Assembly: GCA_938035125.1 (NCBI GenBank)
Contig: CALHNS010000001.1
Location: 1 to 64,000, forward strand
Direction of reading: 5' to 3'
DNA from: an uncultured Granulosicoccaceae bacterium
GTDB taxonomy: Bacteria > Pseudomonadota > Gammaproteobacteria > Granulosicoccales > Granulosicoccaceae
Length of the DNA: 64,000 nt
The notes under the pieces are model-generated. The model was not told the DNA's origin and did no database searches. It worked only from the letters and a program-made list of their open reading frames with translations. Position numbers and translations under genes: made by a program. Shown in pieces: positions 57,148 to 64,000 of the stretch (its first letter is position 1; every line of letters starts with the position of its first letter).

Positions 57148-57678
57148 TTATAGGTGGTCAATGATGGGGTCAGGGCAATATTCACGTCGGCGACAATTTT
57201 TGCAATGTTCTCCTAAATATAATTCGTCTATCCATTGCATCAATGTATCAATATCACCACGGTCATCGAACATGAATCCGGCTTCAAAATTTCTCTTATC
57301 GGCGTGTTTTGCACCGATGCCTGCACCCGTCAAATTGGCGGAACCGACAAAAGCGATGCGCCCGTCAACGACCACACTTTTAGTGTGGACTCTTGGGCAT
57401 AAAATTCGTTCAAAGGCCTCACTATTAATCAGCGCCTGGCATTTGTCAAAATCGTCACGAAAACGCGGCCCTGGCTCTTTAGCGTGTATGAGGCGCACCG
57501 ATACTCCTCGTCTTACTAATTCGTCCAAAACATTCAGCAGCGGTTGATATGAGCCTTGGAACTCGATGTGCAAATCCTTAATATCGGCCGTGACGATCCA
57601 AAGAAACCGCTTAGCTTCAGGCAGTATCGGCTGCAAGAAACGGGTGTAAATATCTCGATTCAGTAGAAGTTCATGCAT
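57148..57678 (-). CDS. PLD-superfamily nuclease-like protein with C-terminal cysteine motif
   Basis: A 176-residue protein with a single HKD motif, VHTKSVVVDGRIAFVGSANLTG (H-x-K-x4-D), typical of the bacterial Nuc-like branch, where two monomers share an active site. The N terminus (ELLLNRDIYTRFLQPIL) is soluble. It ends with a cysteine cluster H-C-x2-C-x5-C (HCKNCRRREYC), which could bind zinc or iron. Function may be nucleic-acid cleavage or phosphodiester hydrolysis. It lies upstream of the RNB gene, so an RNA-processing role is a reasonable guess. Confidence 0.75.
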   Translation of the reverse strand: MHELLLNRDIYTRFLQPILPEAKRFLWIVTADIKDLHIEFQGSYQPLLNVLDELVRRGVSVRLIHAKEPGPRFRDDFDKCQALINSEAFERILCPRVHTKSVVVDGRIAFVGSANLTGAGIGAKHADKRNFEAGFMFDDRGDIDTLMQWIDELYLGEHCKNCRRREYCPDPIIDHL

Positions 57679-57787
57679 GTTCGCAGTGTAACCTCAATAC
57701 TACCCTTTGCTTGCTGCTGCCAAGCTGAAGATCGGATAAACTGAGCCTTCAAATGATGTTTTCCATCAATAGAAAAGGAATGTACCT

Positions 57788-58270
57788 ATGAAAATTCGAT
57801 TGAATAGGGTTTTACTCAAGGCAACGTTTGCCATAGCATTAGGGTTAGGTTCAATGGTTGGTAATTCTGCAGTGGCCCAAGAAGGCCTGGTCACGGTTAA
57901 GAGCCCACACAGTGTGGCTGATACGTTAGATAAACTCAGCACGGTATTAGAGAGTAAAGGAATGAATATCTTTGCTCGCATTAATCATGCAGAAGGCGCA
58001 GCCGGTGCAGGCCTCGAATTGCGTCCCACCGAGGTACTGCTATTCGGAAACCCGAAAGTGGGCACCCCGTTAATGGTTTGCGCGCAAAGCGTAGCAATCG
58101 ATTTACCGCAAAAGATGCTGGCTTGGGAAGACGCTGATGGTCAAGTTTATCTAGGCTACAACGACCCCATGCATTTAAAGGCTCGTCACGGCATCGAAGG
58201 TTGTGATGGTGTGTTGGAAAAAGTTGCAGGGGCTTTAGGTAACTTTGCTAAGGCTGCCACGGCAGAATGA
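57788..58270 (+). CDS. DUF302 domain-containing exported protein
   Basis: A 160-residue protein with a signal peptide (MKIRLNRVLLKATFAIALGLGSMVGNSAVA). The mature part matches the DUF302 outline: VKSPHSVADTLDKLSTVLESKGMNIFARINHAEGA, then LRPTEVLLFGNPKVGTPLM, and a C-terminal YNDPMHLKARHGI block. It is a small alpha/beta domain of unknown role, possibly redox or stress linked. An RNA start is preceded by AAAAGGAATG. Its stop overlaps the start of lptE by four bases (ATGA), an unusual coupling. Confidence 0.88.
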   Translation: MKIRLNRVLLKATFAIALGLGSMVGNSAVAQEGLVTVKSPHSVADTLDKLSTVLESKGMNIFARINHAEGAAGAGLELRPTEVLLFGNPKVGTPLMVCAQSVAIDLPQKMLAWEDADGQVYLGYNDPMHLKARHGIEGCDGVLEKVAGALGNFAKAATAE

Positions 58271-58803
58271 TTCGTCGCACTTGGATCAAGCGAGTTGCTG
58301 CCGGTGCGTGCGTAACAGCTGCATCGTTGGTTAGTGGTTGTGGCTTTCGCCCGCGCGGCAGTGTCACTGAACTGGCCGATCCAGGTGCTATTTTTATCGA
58401 TATTTCACGCGGCGTTACCTTGCGCAGAGATTTGCAAGTGGCGCTGCGTGAAAGAGCGTTTCGCATTGCTGCCAATCGCGATGTTGCGGACATCTTGCTT
58501 CGCATCAGCGATGAACAACAAAACGAGCGCATCATCTCCATTCAACAAACAGGGCAGGTTAGTGAGTTAGAGCTTAGCCATTCGGTGAATATGCAAGTGG
58601 CTCGCAGTGAAAACGATGAATCGCCTGTATACAACCCTGAACAGCCTGCAAATCGTGTGGAAGTTATTCGCGAGTACACCAACGATACGCGCGGTGTTTT
58701 AGGTAAGGAGCAAGAAGCCGAGATACTTCGTTCTGAGATGCGCGAAGAGTTAGTTCGCCAAGTGGTGTTGCGGGCCGTAGCTACTTTGGTTGAACGTGCC
58801 TAA
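58267..58803 (+). CDS. lptE: LPS-assembly lipoprotein LptE
   Basis: Outer-membrane lipoprotein that plugs LptD and helps insert lipopolysaccharide. The 178-residue protein has a signal peptide with lipobox LVSGCGFRPRG (the C-G-F-x-x-R-G start is the LptE landmark), then LTELADPGAIFIDI-type strands and a long C-terminal helix with EEAEILRSEMREELVRQVVLRA. In many relatives it lies between leuS and holA; here it is 3.7 kb from leuS and holA is not visible. It is coupled to DUF302. Confidence 0.85.
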   Translation: MIRRTWIKRVAAGACVTAASLVSGCGFRPRGSVTELADPGAIFIDISRGVTLRRDLQVALRERAFRIAANRDVADILLRISDEQQNERIISIQQTGQVSELELSHSVNMQVARSENDESPVYNPEQPANRVEVIREYTNDTRGVLGKEQEAEILRSEMREELVRQVVLRAVATLVERA

Positions 58804-58882
58804 TAGCGTGTCTGAAAAAGTGCCTGAAAATTTGGCTAAATCGGCCTAATCGCGCCCCGAAGCCAACGTAAACGACTTTTAC

Positions 58883-59827
58883 TCAATAACCTTTATTTCG
58901 GTCAACAAACCCCGCCAGTTCTCGTCCTGCTAAGGCATCTGCCACATTCTTAGCCACTTGCTGTGCTGCGATATTTCCTGCAGTTGGGGCTGCATTGTGC
59001 GGGGTGATGATCACCTTCGGGTGCGTCCAGAACGGATGTGTGGGTGGCAATGGCTCTTCATGAAATACATCCAACATTGCGCTTGATAGACGGCCATCGT
59101 TTAAGGCGGTTATCACATCGTCGTCCACGCAGTGTTCACCGCGTGCTGCATTGATTAATGAGGTGCCTTCAGGTAACTGATTAAAAAATTCAGCATTGAG
59201 TAAGCCGGTTGTGTCTGGTGTTAACGGTAACAAGCAAACCAGCGTATTGAGCGTTCCACAAAATGTGGATAGTTGATCTGGCCCGAAGTAGCTTTTTACA
59301 CCGTTTAGATGTTTCTCAGTTCGGCTCCAAGTACTGACTTTATATCCATTCATCACTAAACGCTCTGCGGCAGCCGATGAAAGTACGCCAGCACCTAAAA
59401 TACCGACATGCCAGTCAGCAGCGGCAGGTTCTGCTGCATCTCGTTTCCATTGTTTCGCTGCTTGCGCATCGGCTAGCACGTGCATTTGACGATGGGCATG
59501 CAGCACACCCATCAGTACATACTCACTCATCGGTGTGCTCATGCCACCATCTTCTAAACGATAGATGGGTACATCAGCTGGTAAGTCGGCTGCTTTTAAT
59601 AAGCGATCAACGCCTGCTGATAACGCAAAGATATGAGTAAGATTGGGAAGTGCATCGAACAAACCTTCAGGCGGTAACCAAAGCGCTGCAAAGCGTATCT
59701 CTTTGGCATCGCCCACATCAGGCCAAGTGCGAACGTCAAGTGATGGGCTCAGTGTTTTTAGTGCATCACGAAAACGGCGTTCAAAAACGCCGTCTTTGTC
59801 CGTTCCACTGTAGTACAGCAAAGCCAT
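58883..59827 (-). CDS. ghrA: glyoxylate/hydroxypyruvate reductase A-like
   Basis: NAD(P)H-dependent reduction of glyoxylate to glycolate or hydroxypyruvate to glycerate. The 314-residue protein has the D-isomer 2-hydroxyacid dehydrogenase layout: FALSAGVDRLL, GILGAGVLSSAAAERL (dinucleotide site with the last glycine replaced by serine), INAARGEHCVDDDVI (catalytic arginine), and HEEPLPPTHPFWTHPKVIITPHNAAPT (glutamate and histidine). It overlaps the upstream flavin-reductase gene by one base (TAATG), and that gene overlaps gltA. Confidence 0.9.
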   Translation of the reverse strand: MALLYYSGTDKDGVFERRFRDALKTLSPSLDVRTWPDVGDAKEIRFAALWLPPEGLFDALPNLTHIFALSAGVDRLLKAADLPADVPIYRLEDGGMSTPMSEYVLMGVLHAHRQMHVLADAQAAKQWKRDAAEPAAADWHVGILGAGVLSSAAAERLVMNGYKVSTWSRTEKHLNGVKSYFGPDQLSTFCGTLNTLVCLLPLTPDTTGLLNAEFFNQLPEGTSLINAARGEHCVDDDVITALNDGRLSSAMLDVFHEEPLPPTHPFWTHPKVIITPHNAAPTAGNIAAQQVAKNVADALAGRELAGFVDRNKGY

Positions 59828-60333
59828 TAGGCTAATTTTACGTAACTGCGCTGGCTGTATACCAATGGCGCCGTTTTGCGGCTGCTTACGTCCAGTACTC
59901 TACCGATGTACACGCGATGCGTGCCGTGTTCGCGTGATTCGACTAAGGCGCAATCCAGTGACACTAATGCGTTAGTGAGTATGGGTGAGCCAGTAGTTGC
60001 CGTTGTCCATTCACCTTTCGTGAATCGATCGATCTCTGGGTTGTCGCCAAAACCTGCGAAGGTATTGGATACGTCTTGTTGATCTTCGGCCAGTAAGTTA
60101 AGCGCAAATACCTGGTTTGCATCGGCCATTTTGCAAAATTCATTGCTGGTGTTAACACAGGCAAGCATCAGAGCTGGCTCTGCGCAAACTGACACCATGG
60201 AGCTGACGGTTAAACCAGATTTTCCAGAAGCACCGTTGGTGGTGACAACAGCGACTCCGTTCGCCGCTAACGATAAAGCGGCGACGAAGTCTTCGGTATT
60301 GCACGATTTGTCATCAAAAGATGATGAGATCAC
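59827..60333 (-). CDS. flavin reductase-like protein
   Basis: A 168-residue protein of the flavin-reductase-like (FMN-binding split-barrel) family. Features are [56 protein letters not shown]-type [18 protein letters not shown], and the C-terminal [13 protein letters not shown]. It would use NAD(P)H to reduce FMN or FAD for a partner monooxygenase, but none is nearby. It is encoded between gltA and ghrA with overlaps at both ends (four bases with gltA, one with ghrA), so its expression is tied to citrate synthase. Confidence 0.87.
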   Translation of the reverse strand: MISSSFDDKSCNTEDFVAALSLAANGVAVVTTNGASGKSGLTVSSMVSVCAEPALMLACVNTSNEFCKMADANQVFALNLLAEDQQDVSNTFAGFGDNPEIDRFTKGEWTTATTGSPILTNALVSLDCALVESREHGTHRVYIGRVLDVSSRKTAPLVYSQRSYVKLA

Positions 60334-61610
60334 GCAGGGTAATCTCGTCGTGCAGGACCTGTGTAAATTTGCTGTGGACGACCAATTCGGCCTTCAGGGT
60401 CTTCGTGAGATTCAATCCAATGAGAGATCCAACCTACGGTGCGAGCCATCGCAAACATAACGGTGAACATACTCATGGGGATGTTCAGCGCTCGAAGAAT
60501 GATGCCTGAGTAAAAATCAACATTAGGGTATAACTTACGATCAACAAAATATTGATCGGCTAAGGTAGCTTTTTCAAGTTCCATTGCCAGTTCAAACAAA
60601 GGCTGATCGCCGCCCAGTTCATCCAGTAAGTCGTGACACATCTTTTGAATGAGCTTGGCGCGTGGGTCGAAATTCTTATAAACGCGGTGCCCGAAACCCA
60701 TCAAGCGGAAAGGATCGTTTTTATCCTTCGCACGTTCTATGGTTTTCTCAATGGTTTCGCCGGTGTTTAAAATGTCATCGAGCATGTTCATCACGGCTTC
60801 ATTTGCGCCACCGTGAGCCGGGCCCCATAAACTTGCAATACCAGCAGCGATGGATGCAAAAGGATTCGCGCCTGAGCTACCAGCTAAACGAACGGTAGAG
60901 GTACTGGCATTTTGCTCGTGATCGGCGTGCAGAATAAGAATCAATTCCAACGCTTTAACCGCTGTGGGGTTTGGCGTAAATTCTTCAGCAGGAACCGCAA
61001 ACATCATTTGCGTGAAATTCTCCACGTAGCTCAACTCGTTTTGCGGGTACATAAACGGCTGACCTAGTGCGTGTTTGTGGATATAAGACGCAATGGTTGG
61101 CATCTTAGCAATTAAGCGATGCGCCGAGATCTCTCGGTGTTTTGGATTGTTGATATCGAGAGAATCGTGGTAGAACGAAGATAAAGCGCCAACCGTTCCC
61201 ACCAGCATGGCCATGGGGTGTGCATCGTAACGAAAACCTGCGATGAAGTTACGAACGTTCTCGTGCACCATGGTGTGTTGCGTAATGATGGTATTAAAGT
61301 CAGCCGATTGCTCTGGGGTCGGCAATTCGCCGTACATAAGCAAGTAGCACACTTCTAAATAGGTGCTTCGCTCAGCCAGCTGTTCAATGGGGTAGCCCCG
61401 ATACAGTAATACGCCTTCACCACCATCAATGAAGGTGATAGCGCTTTTACAGCTGGCGGTTGTGGCGAAGCCAGGATCGTAAGTGAATAACCCTGTGGAC
61501 TTATTCATGCCACGCACATCAACGCAGTCCGGCCCGTGAGTGCCGCTTAACACCGGCAGTTCAGCGCTGTCTCCGGCTGGGTTAGTAATCGTGGCGGTGC
61601 TATCGGTCAT
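60330..61610 (-). CDS. gltA: citrate synthase
   Basis: Condenses acetyl-CoA and oxaloacetate at the entry to the TCA cycle. The 426-residue protein (E. coli GltA 427) has [16 protein letters not shown], the [39 protein letters not shown] block with catalytic histidine, [13 protein letters not shown] with the second histidine, and the aspartate in PNVDFYSGI. It heads the minus-strand operon gltA-flavin reductase-ghrA. The usual divergent sdhC neighbour is not present. A TATAAT box at 61739-61734 (minus strand) is a likely promoter. Confidence 0.97.
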   Translation of the reverse strand: MTDSTATITNPAGDSAELPVLSGTHGPDCVDVRGMNKSTGLFTYDPGFATTASCKSAITFIDGGEGVLLYRGYPIEQLAERSTYLEVCYLLMYGELPTPEQSADFNTIITQHTMVHENVRNFIAGFRYDAHPMAMLVGTVGALSSFYHDSLDINNPKHREISAHRLIAKMPTIASYIHKHALGQPFMYPQNELSYVENFTQMMFAVPAEEFTPNPTAVKALELILILHADHEQNASTSTVRLAGSSGANPFASIAAGIASLWGPAHGGANEAVMNMLDDILNTGETIEKTIERAKDKNDPFRLMGFGHRVYKNFDPRAKLIQKMCHDLLDELGGDQPLFELAMELEKATLADQYFVDRKLYPNVDFYSGIILRALNIPMSMFTVMFAMARTVGWISHWIESHEDPEGRIGRPQQIYTGPARRDYPA

Positions 61611-62153
61611 TACGGGTCTCCGTTTGTTTACTTACAGTCGCGGTAGGAAAATTGCCGCGCGATGTCGCTATGTGACGTGATATGGCGTTGATACGCGTAT
61701 AAAACGACGCATAAAACTAAAATCACAATCCCTATTATAAGCGGTGAAATAGTGACGAAAAGATATAGAAACTATTTGTAGCCAAATGTGGCCGATCAGT
61801 TCCCTTTTAAGTGTGCATTAATCGCCAGCGGTTTCACGAACTGTGTCTAATTGTTACGTTCAAGTTTGAATTGCCGCTGTCGGTGTCACACAGAATGGAC
61901 GTTATGGCTAATTTTACCGGTTAAAAGGTTGGTTTACTGGTCGTTAACAATCTCAGGCGCTGGTGGTGCGCTTAGTGGAGGATGCCTGCCTCTGAATTGA
62001 AATCGCCGTCAAAAAAATCCCGCGTCAGACGGGAACAAGAACTAAGGCGATCCATCATCAGGGCACAAGCTGGATTATTCTCAACGGGGGGCTGTTCGCC
62101 CCTCGTGTTTTCATTGCCAGCGCACGCTGTGTATTGGTCTACACTTTTACCAC
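61611..62153. other. 540-base intergenic region between gltA and the lipoprotein gene
   Basis: It holds the gltA promoter candidate near 61734-61739, a short CCCG/CGGG arm at 62019-62034, and no supported gene. An 82-codon frame at 61982-62230 overlaps the next gene in another frame and looks non-coding. Confidence 0.6.
61734..61739 (-). promoter_or_regulatory. -10 box of the gltA promoter (candidate)
   Basis: The minus strand reads a perfect TATAAT here, 124 bases before the gltA ATG at 61610. No good -35 box was seen at the standard distance, so this is a partial match. Confidence 0.4.
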
Positions 62154-62900
62154 ATGAATCGGCGCGCCTTTCTTCTTCAATCCCTGTCCTACGGCCTTAT
62201 TGCGTCTGGCTGTGCCACTCATCATCCTGAACTTTATAACGGCGTTGGTGGTGCTGCCATTGCGCATAATAGTGTGGCGGTGCTTGGGGTCGTGCAGCAA
62301 GCTGGGTTGCGAATCCCTGTTAATGAATACCGTTTGGCAACCGATTTAGAAATTTTGCTGCGAGAAGAGCAGCGTCATTCGGTTATGCCCTATAAGCAAG
62401 TGCGAATCGCACTTGGGGCAGAGCGTCATGATCTGCTGTTGAAACGCCTTGCCAACGCTGGCGAATTGGACTCGACCGATCTGACCATGTTGAATGGGGC
62501 AAACCTACCTACCAAAATGGCGGTAGCGTTAACCGTTACCGGAAATGAGGTTACCAATCTTCCAGAAGAGCGGGTCAAGCTAAGAGACCATCAAGGTCAA
62601 GTGCTAAGCGATAGAGAGCACCTAGTTTTATCGACCATGCGCAGCGTTACCATGACGGCAACATTAGTGGAATTAGGACTAGGGCGTGTGCGTATGCACG
62701 ATTCGTTTAATTATCAATCCATCGAACGTAAACGTTACTTGCACTACTCAGGATCAAGTTTTTCAGGCAGCGTAGCAGCAAGTCTTGCAAATACCGTGGC
62801 TAATGGCGTAAGAGCGCCCAAAGCTCCGCCAGCACCGGGTTTGTACAGTAGCTTTTATGAGCTGCTAAACGATGTGGCTGCAAAGCTACCGGTGACGTGA
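62154..62900 (+). CDS. lipoprotein of unknown function with Tat-like signal
   Basis: A 248-residue lipoprotein. The N terminus NRRAFLLQSLSYGLIASGCAT combines a twin-arginine-like start (RRAFLL) and a lipobox (IASGC, cysteine at about residue 20). The mature part has no recognised domain; it includes LREEQRHSVMPYKQVRIALGAERHDLLL and a serine-rich loop SGSSFSGSVAASLANTVAN. Its role is unknown. It is convergent with the amino-acid transporter genes and shares a terminator with them. Confidence 0.7.
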   Translation: MNRRAFLLQSLSYGLIASGCATHHPELYNGVGGAAIAHNSVAVLGVVQQAGLRIPVNEYRLATDLEILLREEQRHSVMPYKQVRIALGAERHDLLLKRLANAGELDSTDLTMLNGANLPTKMAVALTVTGNEVTNLPEERVKLRDHQGQVLSDREHLVLSTMRSVTMTATLVELGLGRVRMHDSFNYQSIERKRYLHYSGSSFSGSVAASLANTVANGVRAPKAPPAPGLYSSFYELLNDVAAKLPVT

Positions 62901-62903
62901 AAC

Positions 62904-62945
62904 TAAAAAGCGCCTGGTTATTACATTAACCAGGCGCTATTTTAT
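62904..62945. terminator. bidirectional terminator between lipoprotein gene and aapP
   Basis: AGCGCCTGGTTA (62909-62920) pairs perfectly with TAACCAGGCGCT (62927-62938) around TTACAT, with A-rich DNA before and T-rich DNA after. The stem is twelve base pairs long; the T run is short, so efficiency may be moderate. Confidence 0.75.
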
Positions 62946-62999
62946 AACAAGCTTTCAATTTACAGCGCCGTGATACAGCCAGCCGCGTTAGTGGGCCAA

Positions 63000-63782
63000 T
63001 TAGTGAGCCAAGATTTGGCTTAAGAACAGCTGGGTGCGTTCAGATTGCGGGTTATTGAAGAACTGCTCTGGCTCATTCTCTTCAATGATTTGGCCTTCAT
63101 CCATAAAAATAACTCGGTCGGCTACGGTTTTCGCAAAACCCATTTCGTGCGTAACGCAAATCATCGTCATGCCTTCTTCAGCTAGCTCGATCATGACATC
63201 CAACACTTCTTTGATCATTTCAGGATCTAGAGCTGAGGTAGGTTCATCAAACAACATCACTTTCGGGCTCATGCAAAGAGAACGCGCAATGGCCACACGT
63301 TGCTGCTGACCCCCTGAGAGTTGTCCGGGGTATTTAAGCGCTTGATCTGGAATTTTTACACGTTCTAAATATTTCATGGCGGTAGCTTCTGCTTCTGCCT
63401 TTGGCTGCTTTCGAACCCAGATGGGCGCCAGGGTGCAGTTTTCTAGCACGGTTAAGTGCGGGAAAAGATTGAAGTGTTGAAACACCATGCCCACTTCACG
63501 ACGTACTGCTTCGATGTTTTTCAAATCGTTAGTCAGTTCAACTCCATCGACAATAATGTCGCCTTTTTGGTGCTCTTCTAAACGATTGATGCATCGAATC
63601 ATGGTGGATTTGCCGGAGCCTGATGGCCCGCACACCACAATACGTTCACCGCTTTTTACATCTAAGTTGATGTCTCGAAGCACGTGAAATTCGCCATACC
63701 ATTTGTGCATTTCACGAATTTCAATGGTTGAATCACCCAGTGCACGACCCGTAGCACTGATGTTGTTCTCTGTGTTATTCAT
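63000..63782 (-). CDS. aapP: amino-acid ABC transporter ATP-binding protein
   Basis: ATPase of a polar amino-acid uptake system. The 260-residue protein has Walker [10 protein letters not shown] (about residues 52-60), the Q-loop [11 protein letters not shown], the signature [13 protein letters not shown], Walker [15 protein letters not shown] and the switch histidine VTHEM. It is very close to the AapP/GlnQ group. The N-terminal 20 residues are an extension. The permease gene follows in the operon order toward the right edge. Confidence 0.93.
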   Translation of the reverse strand: MNNTENNISATGRALGDSTIEIREMHKWYGEFHVLRDINLDVKSGERIVVCGPSGSGKSTMIRCINRLEEHQKGDIIVDGVELTNDLKNIEAVRREVGMVFQHFNLFPHLTVLENCTLAPIWVRKQPKAEAEATAMKYLERVKIPDQALKYPGQLSGGQQQRVAIARSLCMSPKVMLFDEPTSALDPEMIKEVLDVMIELAEEGMTMICVTHEMGFAKTVADRVIFMDEGQIIEENEPEQFFNNPQSERTQLFLSQILAH

Positions 63783-63792
63783 AGTGGGTGCC

Positions 63793-64000
63793 TTAACGTT
63801 TGTGACCGGTGTGGAGTTTGTTTTCTAAGTACAACGAGTAACGAGCCATGGCATAACAAGAAATAAAGAAGAAAATGGCTACAAATAAATACACTTCGTT
63901 TGTTAAGCCGTTCCATTTGGTGTCGGCCAATGAAGCTCGACCAATACCTAGAGGATCAAGTAGCCCGATAACAATAACCAGTGTGGAATCTTTGTAAAGA
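63793..64000 (-). CDS. aapM: amino-acid ABC transporter permease, C-terminal part (partial)
   Basis: The end of a permease that runs off the right edge; 68 codons remain before the TAA at 63795-63793. The visible part starts within [19 protein letters not shown], typical of the HisM/GlnP-type permease C terminus, and continues [24 protein letters not shown]. It is upstream of aapP with ten bases between the two. Confidence 0.85.
   Translation of the reverse strand, partial: LYKDSTLVIVIGLLDPLGIGRASLADTKWNGLTNEVYLFVAIFFFISCYAMARYSLYLENKLHTGHKR

Noticed and set aside
61982-62230. 82-codon plus-strand frame before the lipoprotein gene
   Set aside because: It overlaps the lipoprotein gene in another frame, has no homology-like features, and the lipoprotein frame has a better signal peptide.
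1-64000. tRNA, rRNA, CRISPR, IS or prophage elements
   Set aside because: No cloverleaf, repeat-spacer array, transposase, integrase or phage structural gene was recognised on either strand.

Overview
The window looks like a piece of a moderate-GC gammaproteobacterial chromosome, probably from a marine or aquatic heterotroph. Evidence for this is the rplM-rpsI operon, the AMP nucleosidase, TmcA, the leuS/lptE pair in the same region, the EF-G2 paralogue, type II citrate synthase and the ChrR/ECF module. Alphaproteobacteria-like elements are also present (CobS/CobT pairs, dimethylglycine dehydrogenase-type oxidase, AapP transporter). No rRNA, tRNA, CRISPR array, insertion sequence, integrase or phage gene was seen. 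Gene density is high and most of the window is ordinary chromosome.

Layout. 0-6.7 kb: a candidate small RNA, the L13-S9 ribosomal operon, dGTPase, a Nudix hydrolase, a large FAD/folate dimethylglycine-dehydrogenase-like enzyme and a ferredoxin-like protein. 6.9-9.4 kb: dTDP-rhamnose genes rmlC-rmlD-rmlB. 9.5-17.2 kb: an ECF sigma factor/ChrR anti-sigma pair with its likely regulon (FAD oxidoreductase, DUF1365, cyclopropane fatty-acid synthase, DUF3833 lipoprotein, SDR, DUF6134-like protein). Four sites of the form TGATC[C/T]-N15-17-CGTAA lie at the starts of its four transcription units. 17.2-21.2 kb: TmcA, a 790-base gap with a possible small RNA, and a two-domain fasciclin lipoprotein. 21.3-26.6 kb: a minus-strand cluster of AMP nucleosidase, a membrane transporter, two ATP-grasp ligase-like proteins and an aspartic protease. 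26.7-28.8 kb: EF-G2. 29-32 kb: the first CobS/CobT-like AAA+/VWA pair. 32-42.7 kb: a UDG-superfamily glycosylase, MMSDH, a Bcr/CflA exporter, a secreted beta-helix protein, a DUF368 polyprenyl-phosphate transporter, two divergent paralogous phosphoribosyltransferases, a peptidoglycan amidase and a hydrolase. 42.7-48.3 kb: a double-length UvrA of 1852 residues. 48.4-52 kb: a PhyH dioxygenase and a second, diverged CobS/CobT pair. 52-58.8 kb: leuS, a DMT exporter, an RNB ribonuclease, a PLD-type nuclease, DUF302 and lptE. 58.9-64 kb: ghrA, a flavin reductase and gltA in an overlapping operon, a lipoprotein, and an amino-acid ABC transporter running off the right edge.

The most informative findings are the mini-regulon of the ECF/ChrR system, read directly from repeated promoter sites that imply leaderless mRNAs; the two CobS/CobT pairs with no cobalamin gene in sight, the second with a divergent CobT; the double-ATP-grasp plus transporter cluster, which may make and export a small amide-bonded compound; and a candidate small RNA with a CCTCCTCC loop upstream of rplM. 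All functions are inferred from sequence reading only; no database search was run.
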